Shown: piece by piece, positions 10,803-20,675 of the stretch | How positions within the stretch are numbered: position 1 is the stretch's first letter | Layout: every line of letters starts with the position of its first letter | Assembly: GCA_000320545.1 (NCBI GenBank) | Contig: ADNK01002381.1 | Span: forward strand, 1 to 49,293 | From: Bigelowiella natans CCMP2755 | Taxonomy: Eukaryota > Cercozoa > Chlorarachniophyceae | Length of the DNA: 49,293 nt | Direction: 5' to 3' | Made by a program: the position numbers and the translations under genes | Notes under the pieces: model-generated | What the model saw: the letters and a program-made list of their open reading frames with translations, nothing else | Told to the model about the DNA's origin: nothing | The model's database searches: none

Positions 10803-11711
10803 CTAGACATGTGGAGCATCGCATGGATACGTGTACGACTCACCACCGTAGTAAGTCGCATGAGTAGCATCCCGCCTTGTATTGTGGTGAGTCGCATGAG
10901 TATCATCCCGCCTTGTATTCATCCCTACTAGGATCCGCAGAGCCCCACTCACCAACTCTACAATCCTTTTAATCCCCTTAACGATCCTTGAATTTTTGAT
11001 GGATTCTAAAAAACTTCTCATCCCGTTATTACCCCCTGCAACATCGGTGATTCTGTCCTTTTCAAGGTTCACTGTTTTGACCTCCTTCGTCAAGTTTTGA
11101 AGCATTTGCAGGTTTCTGTTATCTTTAAAAATTGTGGGCTCGCCTTTCTCCTCCACAAGAGGGGCGATACGACCTTTACTTTTTGTATTGCCACAATTTT
11201 TCGTCAGGTCACGCATTATCCTCTTTAGCTGTTTTTGGTCATCTGTGAGTAATTTTTTTGCAGAAGTGGGAGTAATCTTGTTTGTGAGGATGCCAAAAGA
11301 CGTAAGTTGGCCTCCGCAAGCTGTCATAAACGAATCAATCATCCATGCATCTTGCGGATCAGCCCTGAGGCCATTCAATTGCACTACAAATATCATCATG
11401 ACCTCTTTACCAGCATGATACAAGGCATCCGTGGCAAGAGACTCATAATCTTGCTCGATGTCCATCACACCCGGCATGTCAACTACACACCATCCTTCCA
11501 GCCATTTTTGCTCGCTGATGTGGGATTGCACTTTTGTCGTCAAACCAGTGCCAATGCTTTCGCCTGATTCAAAGACTTCTCTTCCAACCAAAGTGTTGCC
11601 GATTAGGGATTTGCCTCTTCCAGGATTTCCGAGCAGCAATATCTTTTTCAAATCGGTGTGTTCAGCGGGGTACGGATTCTCTCGAGTGTTTGAACTGCTT
11701 GATATGCCCAT
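10803..11711 (-). CDS. AIG1/GIMAP-like GTPase, 302 aa, intronless
   Basis: The ATG at 11711 is chosen because the longer open frame upstream only begins with TTG. P-loop GNPGRGKS is at residues 28-35, G3 is DMPG, G4 is TNKI, and the switch region has a conserved Thr in GTGLTTKV. The order and spacing fit the AIG1/GIMAP family (septin/TRAFAC class), which forms GTP-dependent scaffolds on membranes and, in animals and plants, is linked to lymphocyte survival and pathogen response. The start MGISSSS meets the Gly2/Ser6 pattern for N-myristoylation. Residues 200-260 are helical and basic. The C-terminus is built from a 36-bp tandem duplication (two copies of NTRRD-THAT). There is no intron, unlike nearly all neighbours. 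It is divergent from a second GTPase gene. The immune role is inferred from family and context only. Confidence 0.75.
   Translation of the reverse strand: MGISSSSNTRENPYPAEHTDLKKILLLGNPGRGKSLIGNTLVGREVFESGESIGTGLTTKVQSHISEQKWLEGWCVVDMPGVMDIEQDYESLATDALYHAGKEVMMIFVVQLNGLRADPQDAWMIDSFMTACGGQLTSFGILTNKITPTSAKKLLTDDQKQLKRIMRDLTKNCGNTKSKGRIAPLVEEKGEPTIFKDNRNLQMLQNLTKEVKTVNLEKDRITDVAGGNNGMRSFLESIKNSRIVKGIKRIVELVSGALRILVGMNTRRDDTHATHHNTRRDATHATYYGGESYTYPCDAPHV
10851..10922. repeat. 36-bp tandem duplication inside the GTPase coding region
   Basis: Copies at 10851-10886 and 10887-10922 differ at only a few positions and keep the reading frame (12 residues each). They encode the C-terminal Arg/Asp/His/Thr repeat of the minus-strand GTPase. 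Confidence 0.9.
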
Positions 11712-12204
11712 CGTGCGTGCGTGCGACCTTTCTGGTTTCTGATGATAGGACTCCACTGTGACGAAGTCGAACGCCAACGCCAACTCAACAGGGTCTTATG
11801 TACCGATTTTCGATGGAGCAGCATGCTATTTTCCCATATTTCCGAATGCGACAACAGATTCTACGCAGAAATGGCGATTATGGATTGCATATTTTCCAGT
11901 GACGCCCGCCGTGACGCCCGCCGTGACGCCCGCCGGTCGTGACGCCGTGACCGTGACGCCTGCTCGAACCGGGAAAAGATCCTGGATTCCTTGATTGCGA
12001 CATGTTCATAATTGTTTATATCCAGGAAATCCTCAGGAAATTTAGGGTATCGTGAAAGAGTCCGACGTGTCCGAATGTGTCCGAATAGGAAATCGCAACA
12101 AACGAACACTGATAAATCAAAAACCAAAAATCGGAGAACCGCGGGTTCACAATTGAGTTGCGTTGGACTCTCGTACACGGCACCTTGTAGACCAATCTGC
12201 AGGA
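11712..12204. promoter_or_regulatory. Divergent region between two GTPase genes
   Basis: The region of 493 bp separates the two ATGs and would hold both promoters. It contains three perfect 12-bp direct repeats (GTGACGCCCGCC) at 11899-11934, followed by partial copies to about 11960. No TATA box stands out. Function is inferred from position. Confidence 0.4.
11899..11934. repeat. Three 12-bp direct repeats, GTGACGCCCGCC
   Basis: Three exact head-to-tail copies, then degenerate copies (GTGACGCC) up to 11960, midway between the two GTPase start codons. The position suggests a cis-regulatory cluster; a plain minisatellite is the alternative. Confidence 0.85.
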
Positions 12205-13755
12205 ATGGGCTCGGTTTTTGAAGACACACAGGAACACCAAAAGCAGCCTCTACTCGACGAGGTGCAAAAGAAACAACCAGAATGCTCTGGAGGGTGTGAG
12301 GTGGTTGTGTTCATTGGAAATCCTGGCGTAGGTAAATCGACGCTGTTCAACACTTACATCGGTGCTGATGTTTCGCGATGTCTCTTGGAGGAGGGAACAA
12401 GGGAACTTATCATTTACCAAAAGGATACCGATGACCAAGAAAGTAAGCAATGTCAACCAATCATCATTGACACACCTGGATTGTTTGCGGCCGAGGACGG
12501 TGCGTTTGACAGTGCTGCGGAGCACATCATTAAAGCTCTTCACATATGGGACCAACGCGAAGATCTGAAAACATTCGACAAAAGAAGGAAACTCGTTATT
12601 CTTAAAAGTAGCTGGATGAGATTGGTGTTCGTCATAAAACTCATTGGTCTCCGCGTTCAAGCATATGACGTTGTCATGATTCAGACTGTTCTCAAATGGC
12701 TGTCTCGGAACGAAGTTTCTTACAGCATCATCGTCAACGAATGCAAACTGAAAGAAGGAAAGAAAGAAGAAATTCGTCGAATATTGCTCAACATTTTCTC
12801 AACAATTAAAGGAAAACCAAGTCAAGATCACTCCGAAGTCTCCATCGAATTCATAGACTGTGTCGAAGAGGAGGATCGTGCTAAAAATGTGCTCAGCACG
12901 CAGCGTGAAAAAATGGTGAAATTCCTTTCCGATAAAAGATACAGATTTAGATTGAAAAAGGATAAGGCACCAGATTTAAATAAAACAGAATTACAGATGT
13001 GCTCATCGGAAGAAATCGAAGCCGCAAAAAAAATGATAGTAGCTGCGGAAGGAAAAAGGAAATCACAAGCTGAGAGGATAGAGAACATCTCAATATGGGG
13101 GAGAATAGTAGGAGGTTATAAGTATTATGAGAGGAAGCTTATGTATTCTGCTTATTCTGCATTAGGGATTAACGAATGCATCGGCAAATCTGTAAAGTCA
13201 AGATCGAAAAGACTGTCTCCCGTAGTGGACCGAACGGAAAGTGCTCTCGTTGTTGCCCCTACCTCTTCGGGGAAAACATTCGTGAGTTGCTATACAATGA
13301 AGCAGGCCCCTTCCGATAACAAAACTATCAAGCGAAGCATCGACCGTTCTATTATAGTTTATGTGGCACCTACAAAAGCCCTTGTCAATCAGGTATCTGC
13401 TGCTTTGCACGCACGTTACGGCAAGGTTTTTGGAGTTATGACATTGGGTTACAGCGTGAGGCTTGAAGAATGTAAAGTGCTCATTACCATTCCAGAATGC
13501 TTGAAAGCGTTATTACTTTCACCAGAAAGTGAAGCCTGGACAAGATGCATCAAGTATGTAGTCCTTCATGATGTTCATCTTTGGGAAGCACTGAAAACGG
13601 TGCTGTATGGGAGCGTCTCCTTAAAATGGTGGGATGTCCCTTCATTGCTTTGTCGGCAACCCTTGTGGATTCAGCAAACTCACAACAGAAAAATAAATCT
13701 CATCATGCATCGAACTCGCTGGTCAGACCTGATCGAGTACCCGATGTCTTATTAG
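12205..13755 (+). CDS. AIG1-like GTPase fused to a DDX60-like helicase fragment (frameshifted, truncated)
   Basis: The start at ATG 12205 is preferred to an upstream in-frame TTG. Residues about 25-250 form a GTPase: P-loop GNPGVGKS, G3 DTPG and a weak G4 (VNECK). A helical linker follows, then from about residue 355 a DDX60-type Ski2-like helicase domain: motif I VVAPTSSGKTF, motif Ia YVAPTKALVNQ, then VLITIPECLKALLL. Motif II reads HDVH instead of DEVH. At about 13580 the frame is lost; the next expected block (WERLLKMVGCPFIALSATL, motif III) continues in the +1 frame from 13581. One missing T in the CTTTGGG run would explain this. Helicase motifs IV-VI are absent. There are no introns. DDX60 is an antiviral RIG-I-pathway cofactor in vertebrates; any similar role here is inference. 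The GTPase half looks intact, while the helicase half is probably dead or damaged by a sequencing error. Confidence 0.65.
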   Translation: MGSVFEDTQEHQKQPLLDEVQKKQPECSGGCEVVVFIGNPGVGKSTLFNTYIGADVSRCLLEEGTRELIIYQKDTDDQESKQCQPIIIDTPGLFAAEDGAFDSAAEHIIKALHIWDQREDLKTFDKRRKLVILKSSWMRLVFVIKLIGLRVQAYDVVMIQTVLKWLSRNEVSYSIIVNECKLKEGKKEEIRRILLNIFSTIKGKPSQDHSEVSIEFIDCVEEEDRAKNVLSTQREKMVKFLSDKRYRFRLKKDKAPDLNKTELQMCSSEEIEAAKKMIVAAEGKRKSQAERIENISIWGRIVGGYKYYERKLMYSAYSALGINECIGKSVKSRSKRLSPVVDRTESALVVAPTSSGKTFVSCYTMKQAPSDNKTIKRSIDRSIIVYVAPTKALVNQVSAALHARYGKVFGVMTLGYSVRLEECKVLITIPECLKALLLSPESEAWTRCIKYVVLHDVHLWEALKTVLYGSVSLKWWDVPSLLCRQPLWIQQTHNRKINLIMHRTRWSDLIEYPMSY

Positions 13756-13895
13756 TATTCGACACACCTGTGACGTGCAATTCATGCACCAGTACACGAG
13801 ATACCCATCACCACACATGCCATGAATGCCACGCATCCCAGGTGAACGCATCTCCAGCAATCACAATGTTTTCAAAACTACGTCCAGCTGTCTAG
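13581..13895 (+). pseudogene. Out-of-frame remainder of the DDX60-like domain
   Basis: Reading in the +1 frame relative to the main open frame gives GSTENGAVWERLLKMVGC and PFIALSATL, the stretch between motifs II and III of DDX60-type helicases. Similarity ends after about 35 residues and the frame runs on into unrelated, repetitive sequence. The C-terminal RecA-like domain is not found downstream. Confidence 0.6.
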
Positions 13896-13929
13896 CTGTT
13901 GCCACGCTACGCTGCTGTTGCTGCTTATA

Positions 13930-13977
<48 letters not shown>

Positions 13978-15097
13978 TACTACGGTACATACACATTCAT
14001 TGTGCGATTAAAATACGCTGTCATGTGGCAGACGCGCACTTAAACATGTGTCTAGCTGTGCACGCTAGCTACACAGCGTGTAGTCATGCTAGCATGGCCT
14101 CCTTCATGCGAGTCGTTGCTATTTCGTCGTCGTTCCTGTTCATGATCATAATGACAGTTATTTGTTGAGTCTTACTTACTAGCTTAGTAGCTAGAGTAGC
14201 AAAGCGTTCTGACTGGACGTGACAAGACGTGATCTGTGTTGTTGACGATGTTGCATGCCAATCTAGCAGTGTGTAGCGCATCGTGCTCATGAGTTGCGTT
14301 GTACGTATGCGACCTCCTCTAGCCCTTGCTAGCTTGCTAGCTTGGCAGTATGAAGCTACCAGTATTCCCAGCAATGAGCATCAACATGCACTGCCTAGCT
14401 AGCTAGACTACATGTAGTTATCTAGTACGTAGTCTAGCTAGCTAGTTGTCTAGCTCTAGAGCTAGCTAGCTAGCAGTACAGAGTCCTAGAGTCATGTGAG
14501 AAGCTCTATAAATCTCTGGTCTATAGGTGACCATTTTGTTCACATCAAAACCCTTTGGACCTGTGATACGATTGTCATGCTAGCAGCGTAGCATGTCTGA
14601 CTAGCTGACTGTGCACAGCTAGCAGCTAGCTAGCTGTGGACACAGCAATCGGTCGACTAGCAATCTAGCAATGCCAGAATGCCAGCTAGCCAGAATGCAA
14701 ACATGCTGTATAGCATGCTAGCATGTCTAGATCTAGCATAGCATGGAGATGTGCGCTCTAGCAAGGCTCGAACTAGAGAAGGCTAGAAGGTCTAGAGGTA
14801 CTGACAACCTAAGCCATTTAAGACATTGAACTTGGCTAGTTGGGTCGCAATGGCTAGAGCGCGATGCTGATGGGTTATGAATGCGCACACCGCTTGTAGC
14901 TAGACCGACCTAGCTAGCTAGCTAGCGACCGACATCCAGAGCATCTAGCTAGCCACCGCCACAGCTATAGAATACGTAAGCAATCTTGACATCTAGACAC
15001 ATGCACGTGACTGCTTATTACATACAAGACAGCATTTCATACTATTATTCGCACGCATTACTCTTATTTTCACAAGCAGAAATCAATAACGCGTCTT
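13896..15097. other. Spacer with a (TA)n tract and a dense CTAG island
   Basis: (TA)n runs from 13926 to 13975. From about 14380 to 14990 a hand count finds more than thirty CTAG tetramers in roughly 610 bp; about two or three are expected by chance. GCTAGC, TCTAGA and GCATGC are also frequent. No open frame here looks like protein. It lies between the truncated helicase and the 3' end of the TBC gene. Confidence 0.6.
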
Positions 15098-15507
15098 TCA
15101 TATTGCGATCATCATTATTACTGCTATTTCTGATGCTTCCGACGATTCTGCCCCATTTCCAGCTCGAGCTGCTTCTGATGTACAATATTGTGTGTGAATC
15201 GATTGTTCTATACACATTGCAAGAATACATCTCGAGGCGGTGACCTTTTTCTTGGCTTTCCAGAATTTCTTCTTGTATGCACTTATTTTGCTATTTTTGA
15301 GGCCGCTTGTCAACTTGAAGATACCTGCAGCGTGTTTTGCAGGGAGGGGGGAGTGAGGAGGAAGATAATGAATATCTACAGTTCATACACTCCCCCCCCC
15401 CCCCCTCTCTCTCTCTCTGTGTGTGTGTGTGTGGTCGCGTTTGTAGGGACAAGCTATTTACTAGCTTATTTGAGTTGTGAACCCATCAAGGACAGATCAT
15501 TAATATT

Positions 15508-15550
<43 letters not shown>

Positions 15551-15877
15551 CTGCTGGTGCTACCCTGGATGCAGACGTCTTCGTCCTTCCATATCTCGAG
15601 GGAGTTTATATAACTGGCTTTTTGAAGTCTTGACAAAGCCTCCAGGTAATCTCCTACATCGTCGTTGTAGTATACGCACACAACATTACACATATCATAT
15701 CGCAGCGTACACTAATACCACACCACATGTATATGTACACCCCCCGATTGCACATGATGCACGCCACATGGATGATAACTCGTGCCATTGCTAGAAACGC
15801 TTGATTGCCATTCAGCTTGAGGGGAGGAGGATGCAGTCGCAGTAGTATCGCTATCGTATTCAACACGAAAGTTCTTG

Positions 15878-15924
<47 letters not shown>

Positions 15925-16351
15925 TTGTGTGTGTGGTGTATACCGCCGTCGAGCGACTTATCGTCAGCCTTGGCGAGGAGGTCCTTCTGGCAGTGTTTGA
16001 GGACGTATAACGCCACACGGTAAAGCATCTTGTGCCCCTCGTTGAAGAAGATGTCCCAAATCCGAACCTTGGAAGGGAGAGAGTTGGAGGAGGAGGAGGA
16101 GGAAAAAGGATGTACACTTAGCGCAGCGAGGAGTAAGATGAATCAATAGATGTCCTTCCGGGAGAAAGAAAGGTTGTGGGGAGCAGTGGGGCATGCAGAG
16201 ACACCAGACGTTGGTTAGTCGGATTATGCTTATCAACTCAACACGCTACTACTACTGCTACTACTACTAAATCCACACAAGATTGTAGGAGGGCCCATCC
16301 ATCTATTATTCTAGAACATTCATCGCATATCATATGCATATTTATTATATA

Positions 16352-16393
<42 letters not shown>

Positions 16394-16426
16394 TAATATA
16401 TAATGTTCTCCTTCTATGTGATCGAT

Positions 16427-16458
<32 letters not shown>

Positions 16459-16641
16459 TTTCGAGTTGTTAGTACCGCGCAGTTGGCAGGTACAATAGAC
16501 CACAGGGAAATCACCCACTTGGGTGCGAAAACGTTGATGGAACCGAACGGTAACATTGGGCACTTTTCATCAGCCTTCGTCAATGCCTGGGGGGGACGGA
16601 GCGGGGGCAGAGTGACATCCCGATTAATATTTGCACACATA

Positions 16642-16680
<39 letters not shown>

Positions 16681-19600
16681 CAACACACGCTGTGGCGACA
16701 AGATGAAGCAACTATCCAACGCGAGGAAGAAAGAGGCATCATTGCGTTGGTAATAACACGTAATTGAAGGTGGAGTAGTACTGGTAGTAGTGGTAGTAGT
16801 AGTAGTAGTAGTAGTTGTAGTAGTAGCGCGCTATGGTGATATGTGAGTAGCGACAACCCACCTTCGATAGCTTCGGGAGGTACGATTTCAGTAACTAATA
16901 TTTGCGTTTATCATCATCATCATCATCATCATCATCGTTCGTCGTCATCATCATCATTATCACCCCATCTCTCTCCCTCTCCCTCTCTCTTTCCCCGACA
17001 CATCACATAGGTTGGAAGGCAAACAAACGCATTCACAACGAAAGTCGCTTGTTATTCAAGGAGGGAGGGGGGGGGGGCTATAGCAAAGGATACGCAACTA
17101 CCACTACCATTACTACAACCACTACAATTGCCACCACCTTTTTCAACACATACTCAAATTCGAACGCGAGTTCCAATTGTGGGCCGTATCTTAAAAAAAG
17201 AAAACAGATCGTTAAGAAGAAGACGATGACAGTGCTCATCCCGCGATAATTGTGAGGATGATTAGCTACTACTACTACTACTACTACTACTGCTACTACT
17301 ACTACGAAAAGGAGGTAAAACACGCGCTCGCACGCAGCACCAGCATTGGGAAGAGGAGGAAGAGGAGGAGAAGAGGGCCGCATTGGAAAAATAGAGGAGG
17401 TCAAGACAAGTAAAGAAGATGCACTGGCTCTTTTAAAGAATCTAATTTCGATTTGGGGAGCTCCTTCTATCTCATTAAGAATTAGAAATTATGCTCCTGC
17501 CCCCCCCTCTTTCCTCCCCGCCCCGTAGCCAGTGGTCGTACAGATTCTGCAGCGCGTAGTCCGGGTGGTGGCATAACCGCTCAAGCATCCAGAACACCTC
17601 TTCATTCTGGAAGGGGCAGCTTATCATCAGAAAAGCCGCAACCTGATGTAACACACGCACGCACACACACACACACACACACACGCATATTCGTCACAAG
17701 ACACAAACGACCACCCAATGACGATGAAGACAGAGAAGGGCGGGTGAGTGAGTGTGGAGGGGAATACGGACAGTAGGTTTGGGAGGTGTGACTCCTCGTT
17801 ATTACCAGATTCATGCCCTGACAGTACTGTACTTGTTTGTCGTAGTGCACATACGCATACAGAACCTAGCATTCGATGATAATGATAATGATAATGATGA
17901 TGATGATGATGATGATGATGATTACAACCGACAATAGGCAACAATGATCAGAGTAACAAATAATATCACTATATGACGACGACGATGATGATGACGATAG
18001 TGTTCTCTTTCTAAATCTACGACTCACCTCTCGTAGACGCTCTGCCGCCGAGGATTTGCTGTCTTTCTCGCCTGTTATGTTTTTTGGGGGGGGGGAGAAG
18101 AGAACATAGTGGCAAAAAGAAAAAGGAGGAAGAAGAAGATACGACTAGAGAAATGAGTAACGAATCATAAATAAAATGAGAAATAAACTCTGAAATAAAT
18201 CACAACATTACCGCGGGCAACTATTCAGAGGGGACGAGCTTACCGTGAAGGAAGTGGTTTTCCGGAAATGTTCTGGGCACATCTTTGTCGATAGTTCGGA
18301 ACGGCTCTGGGTTGCCTTCAGGCTTTCCAATGCACGACAACTTGGAATATAACCTACATGAATCATCACAACAATATCAGCCAGTATGCGGCGTAAAGAA
18401 ACAACAGGTGACTTCGCACCCCACCCCCCTTTCCCTTTCGTATACGTCGCCTCCCGACAAAAGTTCAAGTCATGATATTCTAGCGGCATTCTATACGATT
18501 AGATTCTGCTAAAGATGGGGATCGTGAGGCATATTCACCGATCAAAATCGTGTTTTTTTTAAAATGAAAATTCGTCGTTCGGGCATATTGTTTGCGTGAT
18601 AATGACACTGATAGTAAGCATCATCATCATCATCATCATCACATCATCATCATCGCTCAAACGAAACGGCTATGTATGGCACCACCCTTTATCAATGACA
18701 CCAGGGATTCTATGGAAGCATAAAATCCGTCCCCCCCCCCCCCCCCCCCCCCCCCCACACACACACACGAGCATGGGCGCGCGCACGAAAATAATATACT
18801 ACTGCTAACAGATACGTCATCGCTGACATTAGACCTTGAGCTGTCGTTGGCTCGGCCATCGATGGTTCTTCTCAAGGTACTTTTTCATTTCTATCCACTT
18901 GTTTTCGCGACGGAGATCGCGCTTCTTCTTCTTCCTCGCAAGATTACTAGAACACACAACGGTGTTACTGAGATAGTCAATGGTGCTTTGGGGGCTTAAC
19001 TATGAAAATTTAAGCTGCTTACGCATAGCATATCTACAACTAGCCGCCACTAGTACCTAACACTCGCCTTCCCTATCGCAGCGGCGATCTCCTTTATATC
19101 TTCAGCTATCTGCAAGGCGGGGTGGGGGAGTCAGTTACACGTGTACGTAGCAGTGGTTTAAGTGATAATGGGGGAGGAGGGCGGGAAGGGAGAGAGACCC
19201 TTGATTTCATCTGGCTGTGCTTTTTCTTGTCAGTCTTCTCCAGCTCTGCCATATTCTACGTGACAGCATTACAAATAAAACTAAATGCGGTGTTTCTTTC
19301 CATCACGGTGTTCTTTTTCTTTTTTGTTCCCAAACATAGCTGCCTCATTAACTCAAGAAGAATGCTATTGACGCCTCTATGCGACAACATGGTTGTGAAA
19401 TACCTCATGCGGATTTACGGCAGGGAGGCGCGTTGATTCTTCTGTGGGAAACACGTGCACACACGCACTTTAGTTACATTTACTGCACATACAATCTTCA
19501 TTTCTACAAGTAGAAGTATCGCAATTTCATACCAGCACTTGCGCCGCTTGCGATACTTTCAATTTTGCTCTCGATCACCTATATTTTAGAGCAAGTCAAT

Positions 19601-20675
19601 GTGTGATCAACGAAATAAGCTCGAATAGCCCATGAACATAAAAACCCATCATCATCATCATCATAATGAAATCCTTATCTCACCCCCTCCGCTTCTCCAT
19701 CGCACTCCGAGCCCGGAAGAGTTGCTAGCCCTTGCGGGGACTGCAATTCGGACCCTAACCTGAAATAGAAACATGACTTATCCTCACTCAACTCCAATCA
19801 AGCAAGCTCCCATGACGACCACGCTCAGGAGTGACATTGTGTGACATGATATTTGAATTACCTATCTGACTTCGTAATAGTTGATCGGGCCGTAGTTACC
19901 GTTGTTACTTGTGAATTAGGCCCAACAGTATCGGTTTTTATTTTAACTTCACAGCTGCCAGCGTCCCCCTTTTGCTGCTCAACCCCCTTCTTTTCTCCCG
20001 TCCCCGAATATTCTTTAAGGCCCTGAGATAGGAGGAAGAAAGAAGAGGACAGAAAAGGTAAGACGGTAGTGTTCATGCAGGAAAAGGAAGTAATGAAACT
20101 AGGTCGTGTCCCTACCTGCAGATTGATCTTAGAAAGAGGGAGGCGGATACCTTCCGTCTTCGTTACATCTCGGAGGGCGATCTTGAAATCAGCTACAGGT
20201 TTCTCAACTCCCTCCTTGGCCACTACCACTTGATACTGTTTCCCAGTCTCCAACCCTGATTCCACACAAACACGGTTTTTTTTGTTAAGGACAACGTTCC
20301 TGCAGATCTGGGTACTGTTCTGTTTCAAACTCCCTCGATCGAGAATGACGATAAAACGAATGGTGCATTGATCGAAAGCTTTCTCAACGTTAATTCGTCC
20401 AAAACGACTTTCTCATTCTTCGAGAAGGTTTCCGAAATGATGCGAAAGATACGTCGAAAATTGGCTTAATCTTTCAGAAATGATTACTACTAGATCCAGA
20501 TTGATGTGAAAGCGGCGAAAGAATTTCTGTATGTTAGTCGCTTCAACAAACTACCGCTAGGCAGTGCCATCTCCCCGTCAATCTCGAATCTAATATTCAT
20601 CTCCCCCGAACCGATCTGTACGACGGCAGGAGCTTGGAAATCATTCCACAGCTTTACAGAGGGCTTTGCCCCCAT
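15098..20675 (-). CDS. TBC-domain Rab GTPase-activating protein (about 540 aa, one exon unresolved)
   Basis: Minus-strand exons: 20555-20675 (ATG), 20116-20255, 19862-20022, 19684-19759, 19057-19109, 18835-18946, [one unresolved between 18834 and 18354], 18244-18353, 18028-18071, 17806-17865, 17542-17642, 17138-17189, 16862-16894, 16476-16586, 15944-16067, 15564-15653, 15098-15324 (TGA). All phases agree if the missing exon is 3n+2 long. The TBC domain holds the Arg finger in TIDKDVPRTFPENHFL and the Gln finger in VQYCQGMNL, then FWMLERL, LLKSYLPKLSK, FAPKWVISLWS and VRIWDIFFNEGHKMLYRVAL. TBC proteins speed GTP hydrolysis by Rabs through these two fingers, so it should be active. Before it lie a basic segment (ARKKKKRDLRRENKWIEM) and an N-terminal region of about 150 aa that I do not recognise. 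The missing exon should encode the KGIPxxxR start of the TBC fold. Introns are packed with microsatellites. Confidence 0.8.
16351..16460. repeat. (TA)n and (CTA)n microsatellites in a TBC-gene intron
   Basis: (TA)n at about 16356-16386 and (CTA)n at about 16427-16458, less than 80 nt apart. Related arrays in the same gene's introns include (CA)n 16646-16677, (GTA)n about 16790-16815, (CTA)n 17264-17306 and (GAT)n 17895-17922. Confidence 0.9.
18731..18768. repeat. Poly-C run (26 nt) followed by (CA)n
   Basis: Twenty-six consecutive C, then CA repeats. It lies in the part of the TBC gene where one expected exon could not be found, so an assembly error next to this homopolymer is possible. Confidence 0.95.

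Noticed and set aside
14380-14990. Possible CRISPR-like or tandem array because of the many repeated CTAG words
   Set aside because: There is no constant repeat unit or spacer length, and this is a eukaryotic genome.
17475-17530. Longer version of the TBC exon ending at 17524 (adding YDHWL)
   Set aside because: That end has no GT donor. The GT at 17541-17540 keeps phase and gives a normal TBC helix.
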